From a virus: a DNA stretch of 60,885 nt. The position numbers and the translations under genes are program-made. Of this stretch, positions 23,962 to 35,240 are shown piece by piece. The notes beneath the pieces were generated by a model. That model did no database searches and had not been told where the DNA came from. It saw only the letters and a program-made list of their open reading frames with translations. The stretch's first letter is position 1; each line of letters opens with the position of its first letter. Location of the stretch: the IMG/VR virus record IMGVR_UViG_3300029319_000040, positions 1 to 60,885 of that record; one strand, written 5' to 3'.

Positions 23962-26900
23962 TTGAACTTTTCCCCTCATGGATAATAGCAGTAGTATTCG
24001 CTGCGACCATGCTTGTTAATCGTGCTGGCGCATCCCGTGTTTTCTTCGATGTTATCGGTGTATTTTACGGTAACAGAATGTTAAAAGATGCTAAGGCACA
24101 GTTCGCAACTCTAAATTCACTTGCTCTTGATGGGTTGTCCGGTATTGAAGATGCTGCTTCGATGTTTGGCGCAAAGATGGCTGCTCTAACCGATGACGTA
24201 ATACCTATTGCTAACAGAATCGCAGATGCGCGTATTGAGTTTGAAAAGTTCGTAGAGTCTGCTGACGATGCAGATAAAATAGCCCGTGAAGTAGTTGAGA
24301 TAGGTCAAGGTTTTGGTTTCACAGCCGACCAAGCATTGATGGCCGCAGCACGTATGGCGCAGTTGTCTTCTGTTGTCGGTCCCGATGTTATACCTACTGC
24401 TACACAAGTAGGTATGGAATTTGGTTTGATTGGTGGCATGGGAACAGAAGAGGCCATGACCAAACTAATCAACTTACAACAACAAACTAACTTTATGTTG
24501 GGAGAAAATACATTAGAACAATTCCGCGCTATGGATGCAGAAGAACAAGCCAACGTTGTTAGAGAAAACAGTATAGCGACTCTTGACCAACTAAACACAA
24601 TTGAAAACAGAAGCGCAGCAACAATGCAACATATGACTTTCGTTATGAATCAGTTTGCGTCACAGGCAGATTTGGCAAATGAAAGCATAGCAGGTATGGC
24701 TGCCCAATCCGCTACTTTGATTGAGGCTGGTGAAGAACAAGGAAAGGCTGGTCGTGCGCTAAAACAAATCTACGCTAGGTTGGGTGCTGATACAAGCGGG
24801 GCTGCTAGTGAAATAGAAAAGTTAGGAGTTGCTACAAGAGATTCAAACGGCGATATGAGAGCATTAACACAAATAGTAAATGAACTTGCTCCCGAATATG
24901 CTAAGTTGAATGGTGAACAAAAAACAAATCTTGCTATTGCAGTAGCCGGTACTCATCATTATGCGCGTTTCTTAAAATTGATGGAGAACAATGAAAGAAC
25001 ACAGGAGTTAATGATACAATCTACTTTAGGTCTTAGCCCGGCTATGGATGAAGTAAATATTAGGTTACAAAATCAAGTTACTGTTCTTAGAGAAGCCGAA
25101 GCAGAATTAGATAGATACAAAGGCACTCTCGGTGATGCACTTACGCCTTCTGTTATTATGGCTACGCAAGTACAAGCAGAATACAATAAACAACTAACTT
25201 CTGTGTTTGCTGGTAGAGGCGGTGATTTCTTAAACAACTTATTCGGTGTTTCTAAAGTAGTTCAAGATACTGCTTCTGGTTTTTTTCAAAATTTCGTTAA
25301 TATTGTTCAAATGAACGTGGCTCTTGCGACACAAAAAGTTCTTACTGCTTCTTTACGGGGAGAAGAAATGATTAGAGAAGATTTTATGTCTAGTAAATTA
25401 AGAGGTCGTCAAAGATTTAATAATTTAATAAACACAGAATTAGAGGAACAAAACCAAAAATCAGCACTTGCCGGTATGATAGCAAGAGATTTGTTGATAA
25501 ACACAGAAACTAGAGCGATGATGGAAAGAACTGTAACTGATGAACAATTAAATCAAATGAAAAATGATTTGGCACGACAAGTATCAGAACAAAGAAGACT
25601 AGAAAATGAACAAGATATAATGCAATTTGAAAGGCAAAAAACTAAGGAACAACTCGCTAGACTTTCCCTTTTGCTTAGAGAAAATGAAATAGAGCAACAA
25701 ATAACACAAGAAGCAGCAGAACAGGCTCAGTTCGCTGCTGATGACGCAGCATCAGATTTAGATAAGCACAAAACGATGGATAAAAGAACAAAAGAGGCTA
25801 AACAACTTGAAGCGAGTGCAAATGCTCGCTTAGATTCATCTATGAAAGAAATACAATTAGCCGAACAACAATTAATAATTTTACGCGAACAACATGAAGA
25901 AATGTTAGAACATGAAATGAGTTTGGAACGATTAAAAGCAGATGATAGCGATAGATTAGAGTTAATAACTTTACAACTAAACGCTTTAAAAGAAAGAAAT
26001 AAAGAATCTGCTGCGGAAATAGGTCATATTATGGCAAACAGAGAAGCAGAAAGACAAAGAGTAGCGACTCAATCACAATTGGACGACGATGAAAAAATAG
26101 AAAAACAGGCACTTGCATATGGCAAACAGGCTGTTGCTGGACAACAACTTGCTATGTCCATGATGGCTGCTGGCTCCGCTATGATGATGTTTTCAGGCGC
26201 AACAGATAATGCAGAAGATAGGCAAAAGAGAATGCGAGTTGCTATGGTGTTGATGAATACCGCTATGATACCACAAATACTTAGTATGGCAAAACTAAGT
26301 AAAGAAATGGGCATAGGCATAAATTTAGAAACAATTAAGACGCTTGTGATGAAAAATTCAACAGTAGAAACTGCAAAGGCAACAACTGGCAATACTTTAC
26401 TCGCTGGTTCATACACAGCAGTAGCGACAGCAGCGCGGGCGGCGGGCGCGGCGGCCTTTAGTGCGAGTAAATCTATCGCAAAGTCTTTAGCACCGATGGC
26501 TGCTATGATTGGAATTGGTTATCTTTTGACAGGACTTATGGAAAGGGCTGGTGTGTTTGGTGATGCAGAATTATTTAGTGAAGAAGGAACTGCTAGCATA
26601 CAAGATACAGCAGAGGCTTTTGACAATAATACTAAATCAATAACAGAATTGGCTAATGAAATAGTAGAATATCAAAATGAACTAGACAGAATTGTTGATT
26701 TAGAAGGGCAGCAGTATGAAGATAGAAGAACTCAACTATTAGATTTGATTGCTCTAAATCAAAGATTGATTGGTGTCGTAGGAAGTCAAGTAGCAGAAGA
26801 ATTAGGTTTTCAACAGGCAGCAGAAACTTTATTTGCTTTGGAAGGTCAACTAGGTGATATAGAACAAAAGTTTGGTGCTTTTGACCCTGAAACAGGTACT

Positions 26901-27455
26901 TTTAAAGAGTTCTCTGATGAGTTTGGTATATTAGAGAACATTGGGCAGATAATGAATCGTAGTGATAGATTCATGAAAGAAGAATTAGACGCATCAAGGA
27001 TAGAAGCGCAACGACTGAGTAATGAAATAAATATTTTATTAGCCAGTAATGCAGATTTCGCTGAGTTTATCGAAACTAACGGTGTTACTAGCCTTGAACA
27101 GTTTATAGAAGCACTTGCTCAAAACGACAGAGAATTAGGAAATTTACAAGATACACTTAATGGCTCAGAAGGAGATTTAGGTGCTTTCAATTCAGAAATA
27201 GAAAATTCCATACAGTTGTTTGATGAATTTAACAACGCTAGAGAAGAGTTGTTCTTTGGTTTCAAGGCTGGTAACGTCACTGGTGATTTGGTAAAGCAGA
27301 TAGAGCAGAAGGGCGTTGAAAACTTTGTAGCCAATACTGAGATAATTATGACTAACAATTTCAACGGTATGACTACCGACCAAGTAGCAGATGAAATTTT
27401 GAGAAAGATAAACGAGAGAGCGGTAACTAACGGTATAAACGTAAGTCCAGCGTAA
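23958..27455 (+). CDS. Tape measure protein
   Basis: 1165 aa. A hydrophobic N-terminus (about 5-22) is followed by a helical region with FGFTADQALMAAARMAQLSS, the pattern of TP901-type tape measures. Long coiled coils occupy about 360-700. Hydrophobic segments (about 725-760 and 815-865) include Met/Ala- and Gly/Ala-rich stretches. It sets tail length and may enter the cell membrane during DNA ejection. Start ATG overlaps the chaperone stop. Confidence 0.85.
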   Translation: MIELFPSWIIAVVFAATMLVNRAGASRVFFDVIGVFYGNRMLKDAKAQFATLNSLALDGLSGIEDAASMFGAKMAALTDDVIPIANRIADARIEFEKFVESADDADKIAREVVEIGQGFGFTADQALMAAARMAQLSSVVGPDVIPTATQVGMEFGLIGGMGTEEAMTKLINLQQQTNFMLGENTLEQFRAMDAEEQANVVRENSIATLDQLNTIENRSAATMQHMTFVMNQFASQADLANESIAGMAAQSATLIEAGEEQGKAGRALKQIYARLGADTSGAASEIEKLGVATRDSNGDMRALTQIVNELAPEYAKLNGEQKTNLAIAVAGTHHYARFLKLMENNERTQELMIQSTLGLSPAMDEVNIRLQNQVTVLREAEAELDRYKGTLGDALTPSVIMATQVQAEYNKQLTSVFAGRGGDFLNNLFGVSKVVQDTASGFFQNFVNIVQMNVALATQKVLTASLRGEEMIREDFMSSKLRGRQRFNNLINTELEEQNQKSALAGMIARDLLINTETRAMMERTVTDEQLNQMKNDLARQVSEQRRLENEQDIMQFERQKTKEQLARLSLLLRENEIEQQITQEAAEQAQFAADDAASDLDKHKTMDKRTKEAKQLEASANARLDSSMKEIQLAEQQLIILREQHEEMLEHEMSLERLKADDSDRLELITLQLNALKERNKESAAEIGHIMANREAERQRVATQSQLDDDEKIEKQALAYGKQAVAGQQLAMSMMAAGSAMMMFSGATDNAEDRQKRMRVAMVLMNTAMIPQILSMAKLSKEMGIGINLETIKTLVMKNSTVETAKATTGNTLLAGSYTAVATAARAAGAAAFSASKSIAKSLAPMAAMIGIGYLLTGLMERAGVFGDAELFSEEGTASIQDTAEAFDNNTKSITELANEIVEYQNELDRIVDLEGQQYEDRRTQLLDLIALNQRLIGVVGSQVAEELGFQQAAETLFALEGQLGDIEQKFGAFDPETGTFKEFSDEFGILENIGQIMNRSDRFMKEELDASRIEAQRLSNEINILLASNADFAEFIETNGVTSLEQFIEALAQNDRELGNLQDTLNGSEGDLGAFNSEIENSIQLFDEFNNAREELFFGFKAGNVTGDLVKQIEQKGVENFVANTEIIMTNNFNGMTTDQVADEILRKINERAVTNGINVSPA

Positions 27456-27471
27456 GTGAAGTGGTGAAGGC

Positions 27472-30400
27472 ATGGTAAGAAGTACAACATTAGATTATCA
27501 ATTCATGCTGGCTGGCTACTATGACGATTTTAACGGTGCTAGAGCCATTCCTAACGACGATAACGACCCAACCCTTACCGCAGCCTATGACAGCGATAAA
27601 ACCCACTACGGCAATCCTATGAATGGAGAGGCTACTCTCAATCCTCGTTACCGTTGGGCTTTGCCTGATAGAAACCAAGTAGCAGGTCAAGATAAAGTAG
27701 TATCTGCTACATTCTGCTACATAAAAAGCGTAAGCCCCGCAGAATGGCTTACCTACGACATCAACAGACAAAGCCCGGAAAAGTGGGAAGGTAGAGCGCA
27801 ACTACAATATCCCGACAGTCATGTAGCAAACAAATATCGATTCAATAACTCTGGTAGTGATGGTTACTTATTATTTTGTAATGGTCATGATACAACTGGC
27901 TCTTACTACATACCAACAGGTGATTACGACTCTACCTTTGGTAGAGAAGAAAGGCAGCCTTATACTATTGAATACTACGATGATGGTACAAGCACTAGCG
28001 AAAGCAACGCAGGGGAACTAGACACAATAAATCCGTCATCAGTAACTTATATGCAACGCGCTCATCTAACAGGTTGCTGGATGGCAGAAAGAAACTTTGA
28101 TTTTAACCACTTTACAACTCCTTCTAGCGATACGGTAGAAACACCTAGACTTCACTATATGCCACATCGTTCTCCGTCCGGTATGCCTTTTTTGTGCATA
28201 CAAACTTATTTCAAAGATAATGCAAACATAGTAGTAGATAGTGAAAAAAGACCTGCCATAGCATATGATGGAATGCTAAACAGTAGACAAGATAACGATA
28301 CCTTTGGAATAAGATTTGCTATTCAATCGTTGTCTATGGGTAATTTAGCACAAAGTTATGTGGCAAACTCACCAAAACTTACAATACAAATAGGTTTTCC
28401 GTCTTCTATAACACCAACAGGAGAAAAAGGTTTTTCAGAAAATACAAATACGGCTGCTATCGAATGGGAAATAGATTTAGGTGCTAGTACCGCAGCCAAC
28501 AACGGTTTAGGCGGTACATATGATTATCATAATCAGATAACAACTTGGGACGGGTCTACATACAACCCCGCATCTTTATGGATTGACCTTGAGTTTCAGA
28601 TAGACTACACAAACAATAGATTTACTGTCTACAAAGACGGTACTGCTGTAAAAAATACTAGCGGTACTGATGGGCCTTTTGCGATGAACAACAACGGAGA
28701 TACTGGCGCGGCGTTTTTACCTAGTGCTATGAAGGGCTGGCAAATTATTGTAGAAGAAGGGACTAATGCTGCTAATGATAATCATTACACTCTTATGATA
28801 GATAGAGTAGGTTTGTATCAATGTATGACTGAAAGAGCAGATGGTACTGTTTTGCCGCCTATAACAAACATGAAGATGAGTAATCCTGTCAATGGTACTT
28901 CTACCCTCAAAATAGATATTGCTGATGATGCTGCGATGAATACATCAAACGGACAAATAGGTTTTCGTACCCAAGATTATAGTCATTTCTTGTCTAATAT
29001 TTTTACCGGCACTGTTGCAGATTGGAATTTATTGTTTTTCTACAAAGGCATAGATAGACCCATATGGAGAGGACCGTTTCAAGGAATGACTGTCAATCAA
29101 ACAGAAAGAAGTAGAACTCTAAGTTTGACCGCAAAAGACGCATTATCTGTAATGGATAGACAAGTTCCTTTGTGGGATTTGGGGCAACTAGGAGAAAACA
29201 CAACAGAAAGTTCTACTGCTTACTGGAACAAAGAATCTGTTGATTTTAACAGCGCATTTTACATGGGCGCAACCGCACTTAGGACATTTAACTCTACGGT
29301 AGGTTTAGACAAAGATGATAGTTATTTAGTAAGAAATGACCAAAGAACACAGATTTATTCTGCTCATCCTATACAGATGTATAACAACGAAGATGTTGAG
29401 TTCGGTCCAAACGATTTACAAGAACAATACGAAGGGTTTGGTATTGTGGGTTTTAGCATAAGCAGACCTGCATCTGCTGGTGGCACTACAACAACAAAAG
29501 TTTTTCTCAATGGAGCAAGCCTCTATACAACGAGTAGTACAGTAAGTACAATAAGAACAACTTCTCACAATTGCACAAGTAAAAGTCCTAGTGCAGTATC
29601 TACATACACAAGCCCCGAAGGAGATACCAAACAAGTTCTTGATTTTGCTACTAGCGATTTAGCATTTGTCCCTCTTAGTGGAGTAGAGTTTATTTATGCT
29701 GGTAGATTTTGCCCAACAGGTCAAAGAATGACTTTAAGCACTGGAGTTTCTAGTTATTCACAATATATTAATGGCAAGTATAACTTGATTTTTGACGCAG
29801 ACCCCGGATTAAAAGCAGGTGACGTTTTCTTTGTTCCTCCTGCTACCTTTGGGCATTTTAATAGTGGTAGTACCACTGATGACTATGACCAAATAACGAA
29901 CAAACCACTAAAGGTTGCTTCTACAAAAACAATAGATAATACTTGGACTGTACCCATACCATTTCCTAACGCTGGTACTACTCAAACTATGTTTAGTGGT
30001 TTAGATGGAAGTCCATCTACCTTATTTGTTGTTACTGTAACAAAAGAATATGGTAGTAGTGGTGTTGAATATGGAACTTTTACAACAACAGGCGGTTTGA
30101 CTGGTGATGTTAAAGGTGTTATATGTAGGGATTTCGGAACAATATCTCCGGCAAGCGGAACTTCAATAGCAACTAGGGCTATACATTCTACTTGGATGAG
30201 AGATTTAGCAAACTCTCTTTGGTTCAAGTATCACTTTGGTATTATACAAAATACTGCTGATGCTACTGGTACAATACAAGCGAATGTAACGCCTAACGCT
30301 ACGACTGTACAGATAGATGCTACTTCTTATGGTCAAATATCACAAAACGCTGGTTTGGCTCAAATCACCAATACAGATGGCACTGTCGATACTTTTATAT

Positions 30401-33400
30401 GGAGAAAGAAACTTACAACTGGCGGTAACTATTATCTTGTTGGTTGTTCTTTCATCAGTCAAACACATCTAAGTGGTGCGATTATCAATGTGGTTTCTAC
30501 TAGCGACAGTTACAAACATTGTTGGCTTCTTTGGTCGGATATGAGAAATGATGGTAGAGCCGATGCTGATGGTAGCACAAGAAAAACAGAGTTTGGTATT
30601 ATAGAACCTACGGTTGATAATTATAACGTAGAGTTGTTTTTCGTAGACCAAACTGATGAAAACGGAAACCCGGACTCTTTTACAGATTTGAAACTAGGTT
30701 CAGATGTAGATTTATGGGAAGTAGATGCTACAAACGACCCTTCTACTCAAGGTGCTTTTTCTAAACCGTTAGATTTTTCTACAACTACTGCTGTTACAAG
30801 TCTTGGGGATTCTAGTGGTGCTTTAGAATTGACAGTAGGTTCTGGTCATGGTGTTGTGGCGAATGACTATATCTATGTCCTTAACAGTCTGTATCATGAC
30901 AAACTTTACGAGGTCGCTGGCGTATCTTCTACTAAAATAACATTGGGTGCTGCTACTTTTCAGCAAGCAGATTCTATGGGTACTGGTGGTGCTTTCTTCG
31001 TTAAGACGACAGGAAGCGAGGAAGAAGCACTTACTCAATATCATGATTGGGAAGACAAAGCAGGTGCTTTCTTAGTAGTAGATAGTTCTAAGTTCTTCAA
31101 CCTAAATACAATAGTCAATAACGGTAAAAGTGGGCAAAGTGCTGGAGGTAGAACCGACCTTGGGGATTATGTTGCTACTGGTGAAGGTTTCCCGGTTTTG
31201 ATAGATAATTACTGGTCAGAGGCTATGGCTACGTACAAAACAGTAGAAGAACCTTATGGGCAACATCCCAATCAATTTAGACTTACTTCCGATGCTAGTA
31301 CAGCAGATAGTAGTATTTTACAAAATGATAGACACATACGTTTGGCTGCCGGAGATGAGTTTCCTACTGCTGGTTTGGGTCGAGTCATAGCAAGAAAGGG
31401 AAGTGGTCAGAATCAGACTCAAACAATTGGCTACATTACTTGGGATGCTACAAATCAAACAAACTTTACAGGAAGTGTTACAAGTGTTGATAACACCGCG
31501 TCTGCTTTGACTAAAATAACTGATTCTTCTGCTGATTTTACAGAACTTAAGAAAATTGTAGATGCTGGTCATCAACCATTCATTATTAACACGACTCAAA
31601 GTAATGCGTTAGGGATAATTGTCGCTTGTCCCTCTACCACTGTTATTCATGTTGCTACTGTCTCTAGTATGACGGCAGCAACTTATGGCACTTATAGTAA
31701 TATTGCTGGCTTTACCGCCGCTAGTAGTGACGGATATATTATACCCCCACAACTTGTTAATGTTTTTGGCTCTACACTATCTACACAATCTATCACTACC
31801 ACATCTTCTCCTTCTACATTAGAGCAAGCATTGGTGGCCGATAAAATGGCTTTTGGTAGTGAATCTAAAATACACTTCCCAAGTATGGTTATAGGCACAG
31901 GAGATAGTCAGTATGACTCTATAACTGTTCTGAATTCTGTCTCTACACAACATATGACTAGACTTATGATGAGAGTCACAGGGTTTGTAGAATCACCAAA
32001 CATAGGGACTTACTTTGAGAGTGACAAGATGAGAATGTTGTTCAACGCTGGTTTGATGAAGACTTGGCTACCACGTACTAGAATTACTGCCATGCACGAT
32101 ATAGCAAATGTACCTAACACTACAATCATGACCACAGATGGCACTACTACGGCGGCATCGCAAGATTCGTTTGGTTCGGTCTTTGATGCTAGGACTAAGA
32201 CTATTTTTGCGATTGTCAAGGGAACACAAGAGGGTAGTGGAGTAGGTAGAAGTCTAGGCGTAGCACAAACATTCTCATATCTAGTAGGTAGAGATTCAAG
32301 AATAGAATTACGACCTAAGTACAATAGTGGTTATTTGTTTGATAGAAGTAATCTGATAGTCAGTACTATGAAAGCCGACTCTGCCTCCGTAGTGACTAAT
32401 GTGAGAGTGTATTACAACAATGGTAAGGCGTTTGCAGACTTCCCTACACCAACTGTTTCAGATACTACTAGATGGCAAATAGTAGAGCATCCTAGTATCA
32501 TAAATAGTAGAGAAGCGCAATCAATAGCAAAGCATACATTTGAAAAACTAAAGGACAGTAGAATATCTATCACCGCATCTCCAATACTACAAACAAGCAG
32601 TCAACACACAACAGATAAAATGATGACAGGAGGCAGGTTTGGTTACATCGCAGATACCCATAGAGTTCTTGACCATCAAGACTATACTTACTCTTACGAT
32701 TGGGCGCACGTAGCAGCCGGTTTCACTCCCTTCCCCGGCATGGTCAACGCTATGGATGGGAACCTCAAGACTAGCACAGACCTGTATCATCGTTATGGGC
32801 AGTCTGCTCCTTACACCTCTATCACCGCTACTAGCGCATCTGATATAGAATGGACGGACCAATACTATTTCTATGGTGCTAACAGTCTAAACTACGCATT
32901 ACAAATAGTTCATGTGCCGGAAGATATGCCATATATTAGTGAGACAACAGGTAATGAAATGAGGCTGTTTGTAGGTCTTAAACCCGGTCAAAGCGGAACA
33001 GATATAGACAATGCTGAATTTGTTTTACTCATGCAAGACTATACTTTCTCTAACAGCGCAACTACTAATGGCTATACTTCTTCTACTGTCGCATCTTTGA
33101 CTGCATCTGGTGGAAGTGGTCGTATATCTTCTTTGAATGTCAAAAATAGTGGTTTCTATGAGATGTCTATACCAACTTCTTATTCTTCAACTCTAGCGGG
33201 CGCAGGGGCTAAGATAGTAGTTTCTTTCAACGCTGAATATTGTCGCGCACTTCTAAGACATAGATGTGGCGACCCTACACACGCAGATATACTGAAAAAT
33301 GCACACGGTATAACAGGATTCGCTACTAGCGTAATTACTGGTGGTAACGACAACAGTATTTTTCCTCTAGGTGGTAGAAGATACAGTGAGTTCGGTGATT

Positions 33401-34503
33401 TTGCTTACGGCAGAAGTGAATGGTATGCTCCTAGACTTCATATAGTCAATGATATGAGATTTATCCCCGGAACATTCGCAACATACACAGACCAAGGTTT
33501 GAATCTATCTAGCGAAGTCCTAACTATACAAAACGTCAACTGGAGTATAAGTGGTAGAGATACTAGCGATGTTACTTTAACTCTTGAAAGAGATGAATCG
33601 AGAGGTGCTGATAACATAGTCTCTTACATAGCCAGCAACACCATCAACCCTAGAACTGGCACTACTGGCGGCGGCCCACCTAATCCGCTTGCAGGTAGTT
33701 CCGGCTCAACAAACGTATCTGGTATGCCTGATGGTTTCGGCCCGTTACCTAGTGGACCCGCAAACCCATCCGCCTATCTACCGACTGGTGGCACTAAACC
33801 TACCCCCGCAGGTGGATGGAAAGACGGTGGTGGTGCAGGTCTACCGTCTGGTAGCGGTACTAACAATCTAACAGCAGGTGCATATGGTAACATGAAAGGT
33901 AGAATGAATCTCGATTCAGATAATTTTAGTCATCAATCTTCTTTCAACATTTTAGGTCAGAAGAGACAAGGGCCGAAGCCCGGTGCTATGAAAGAGGTAT
34001 CGGCATTCAATAGTTATATGCCAGCCTCCGGTAACGCTACAAAAACAGATGACGGTATGGTGTTACCGGGCGTAGGTCATTCTGATAACACAGGTGATAA
34101 GACTTCATCTATTGAAGGAACTACTATTGTGCCTATCGACGCTTTGAACAACGAAATCAACATAACAGGAAAGGTAACTTGTTCGGGTAGTTTTGGTGCT
34201 GATGGACAAGTATCGGTTTTGACTGTAACTGCATTATGTATAGACACAGACACTACAATAACCAATACTGTAACAATACCAGTAGGTAGTAACAACAGAA
34301 CAGTAGAATTACTACCAACTGCTTTGTTAGACGGTGCGGGTACATACGGTAACAAAATAAAAGTAACTGTAAGTCGCTCTCCCGATGCTGGTAGTGATAC
34401 GGCAGACAATCATTCGGTAATAATACACAACATAGGTGTTTCTTTCAAGAGGTCCGCTTTCTTCTCTCCAAGTCTAGGAAGTGAATTCACTCCGTTTGAA
34501 TAG
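27472..34503 (+). CDS. Giant tail tip / host-recognition protein (2343 aa)
   Basis: Largest gene. A beta-rich N-terminus with a LamG-like domain (about 320-460, from IEWEIDLGA to VEEGTNAAND) is followed by a hub-like segment (about 470-570, LSLTAKDALSVMDRQVPLWD) and a long run of repetitive beta structure. A Gly/Pro/Ser linker (about 2065-2145) leads to a C-terminal beta domain. It lies after the tape measure as tip/fibre proteins do, and likely forms the tip that contacts the host. Only 4 or so Cys are seen in long stretches. It ends head-to-head with the nuclease gene (17-bp overlap). Confidence 0.7.
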   Translation: MVRSTTLDYQFMLAGYYDDFNGARAIPNDDNDPTLTAAYDSDKTHYGNPMNGEATLNPRYRWALPDRNQVAGQDKVVSATFCYIKSVSPAEWLTYDINRQSPEKWEGRAQLQYPDSHVANKYRFNNSGSDGYLLFCNGHDTTGSYYIPTGDYDSTFGREERQPYTIEYYDDGTSTSESNAGELDTINPSSVTYMQRAHLTGCWMAERNFDFNHFTTPSSDTVETPRLHYMPHRSPSGMPFLCIQTYFKDNANIVVDSEKRPAIAYDGMLNSRQDNDTFGIRFAIQSLSMGNLAQSYVANSPKLTIQIGFPSSITPTGEKGFSENTNTAAIEWEIDLGASTAANNGLGGTYDYHNQITTWDGSTYNPASLWIDLEFQIDYTNNRFTVYKDGTAVKNTSGTDGPFAMNNNGDTGAAFLPSAMKGWQIIVEEGTNAANDNHYTLMIDRVGLYQCMTERADGTVLPPITNMKMSNPVNGTSTLKIDIADDAAMNTSNGQIGFRTQDYSHFLSNIFTGTVADWNLLFFYKGIDRPIWRGPFQGMTVNQTERSRTLSLTAKDALSVMDRQVPLWDLGQLGENTTESSTAYWNKESVDFNSAFYMGATALRTFNSTVGLDKDDSYLVRNDQRTQIYSAHPIQMYNNEDVEFGPNDLQEQYEGFGIVGFSISRPASAGGTTTTKVFLNGASLYTTSSTVSTIRTTSHNCTSKSPSAVSTYTSPEGDTKQVLDFATSDLAFVPLSGVEFIYAGRFCPTGQRMTLSTGVSSYSQYINGKYNLIFDADPGLKAGDVFFVPPATFGHFNSGSTTDDYDQITNKPLKVASTKTIDNTWTVPIPFPNAGTTQTMFSGLDGSPSTLFVVTVTKEYGSSGVEYGTFTTTGGLTGDVKGVICRDFGTISPASGTSIATRAIHSTWMRDLANSLWFKYHFGIIQNTADATGTIQANVTPNATTVQIDATSYGQISQNAGLAQITNTDGTVDTFIWRKKLTTGGNYYLVGCSFISQTHLSGAIINVVSTSDSYKHCWLLWSDMRNDGRADADGSTRKTEFGIIEPTVDNYNVELFFVDQTDENGNPDSFTDLKLGSDVDLWEVDATNDPSTQGAFSKPLDFSTTTAVTSLGDSSGALELTVGSGHGVVANDYIYVLNSLYHDKLYEVAGVSSTKITLGAATFQQADSMGTGGAFFVKTTGSEEEALTQYHDWEDKAGAFLVVDSSKFFNLNTIVNNGKSGQSAGGRTDLGDYVATGEGFPVLIDNYWSEAMATYKTVEEPYGQHPNQFRLTSDASTADSSILQNDRHIRLAAGDEFPTAGLGRVIARKGSGQNQTQTIGYITWDATNQTNFTGSVTSVDNTASALTKITDSSADFTELKKIVDAGHQPFIINTTQSNALGIIVACPSTTVIHVATVSSMTAATYGTYSNIAGFTAASSDGYIIPPQLVNVFGSTLSTQSITTTSSPSTLEQALVADKMAFGSESKIHFPSMVIGTGDSQYDSITVLNSVSTQHMTRLMMRVTGFVESPNIGTYFESDKMRMLFNAGLMKTWLPRTRITAMHDIANVPNTTIMTTDGTTTAASQDSFGSVFDARTKTIFAIVKGTQEGSGVGRSLGVAQTFSYLVGRDSRIELRPKYNSGYLFDRSNLIVSTMKADSASVVTNVRVYYNNGKAFADFPTPTVSDTTRWQIVEHPSIINSREAQSIAKHTFEKLKDSRISITASPILQTSSQHTTDKMMTGGRFGYIADTHRVLDHQDYTYSYDWAHVAAGFTPFPGMVNAMDGNLKTSTDLYHRYGQSAPYTSITATSASDIEWTDQYYFYGANSLNYALQIVHVPEDMPYISETTGNEMRLFVGLKPGQSGTDIDNAEFVLLMQDYTFSNSATTNGYTSSTVASLTASGGSGRISSLNVKNSGFYEMSIPTSYSSTLAGAGAKIVVSFNAEYCRALLRHRCGDPTHADILKNAHGITGFATSVITGGNDNSIFPLGGRRYSEFGDFAYGRSEWYAPRLHIVNDMRFIPGTFATYTDQGLNLSSEVLTIQNVNWSISGRDTSDVTLTLERDESRGADNIVSYIASNTINPRTGTTGGGPPNPLAGSSGSTNVSGMPDGFGPLPSGPANPSAYLPTGGTKPTPAGGWKDGGGAGLPSGSGTNNLTAGAYGNMKGRMNLDSDNFSHQSSFNILGQKRQGPKPGAMKEVSAFNSYMPASGNATKTDDGMVLPGVGHSDNTGDKTSSIEGTTIVPIDALNNEINITGKVTCSGSFGADGQVSVLTVTALCIDTDTTITNTVTIPVGSNNRTVELLPTALLDGAGTYGNKIKVTVSRSPDAGSDTADNHSVIIHNIGVSFKRSAFFSPSLGSEFTPFE

Positions 34504-35206
34504 GCTCTCTTAGTGAGAGGATTCTCTTTGCCTTTTCTCTACCTATACCTTTTACTTCCATGATAGATTTCTGTGATGTTCTCTTGTTGAGTATCTTAGG
34601 TATAGTCCCGAACTTACGAAGAAGTTCTTGAGCCATGTGTGGGGTTATGCCTTGTATCGAAGAGAGTACCTTTACTCGCGGGTCCAAATCAGATGTTTGA
34701 CTAATCCTAACTTCCTCTGGTACTTTTCCTAATCTGTTGCTGATTAGATGATTAGTGTGCATGGTCATAATAAAATCTACAAAGTCGTCCATAGTAAGCA
34801 ACTCCATGAATTTTATGTTGGGGAATCGAGAATAGAACGAAATCTTGAATGCTTTTATCACTGAGCGCATCTTAGCCATTTCTTTCGCCACCAGTTGCGC
34901 CGAGGGTCTACCGCCCGGAACCCAAGGCTTCAATTTAGTACCATAAACTACCAGCATAGGATTCTCAAATGTCTCTTCTAAATCACGAAGTTGAGATACG
35001 ATAGTTCTAGTTCTTCCTATACCCAAGATAGACCTGTACAAGTCGTTTATTTCTTTGGCTTCTATGCCTATATCTCCTATGATATAATCAGCAGAATCTA
35101 ATCTAGCAACCTTGGATATTCCGTCGCTAGATTGGTTCGCATTTCCGCCCCTTATCAGCATCTTGTGGATTAACTTCTCGTTCTCACGGTCATCTATGAG
35201 AATCAT
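34487..35206 (-). CDS. XPF/ERCC4-family structure-specific nuclease
   Basis: 239 aa. DDRE at 5-8, GD at 44-45 and EAKEINDL at 49-56 correspond to the XPF nuclease motif (GDxxxERKxxxD), with the Arg of ERK replaced by Ala; Glu and Lys remain. The C-terminus (about 170-235) has two helix-hairpin-helix motifs (GITPHMAQELL, VKGIGREKAKRIL). The family cuts branched DNA (forks, flaps). ATG lies about 25 bp after a TATA box that overlaps the primase stop codon. Confidence 0.85.
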   Translation of the reverse strand: MILIDDRENEKLIHKMLIRGGNANQSSDGISKVARLDSADYIIGDIGIEAKEINDLYRSILGIGRTRTIVSQLRDLEETFENPMLVVYGTKLKPWVPGGRPSAQLVAKEMAKMRSVIKAFKISFYSRFPNIKFMELLTMDDFVDFIMTMHTNHLISNRLGKVPEEVRISQTSDLDPRVKVLSSIQGITPHMAQELLRKFGTIPKILNKRTSQKSIMEVKGIGREKAKRILSLREPIQTE

Positions 35207-35225
35207 AGTTGTTGTTACGATAACT

Positions 35226-35240
35226 CCCTTTATTAATTAA
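35226..35240 (-). promoter_or_regulatory. TATA box at primase stop codon
   Basis: TTAATTAATAAAGGG on the minus strand contains the primase TAA and lies about 25 bp before the nuclease ATG at 35206. It fits a leaderless promoter. Confidence 0.45.
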
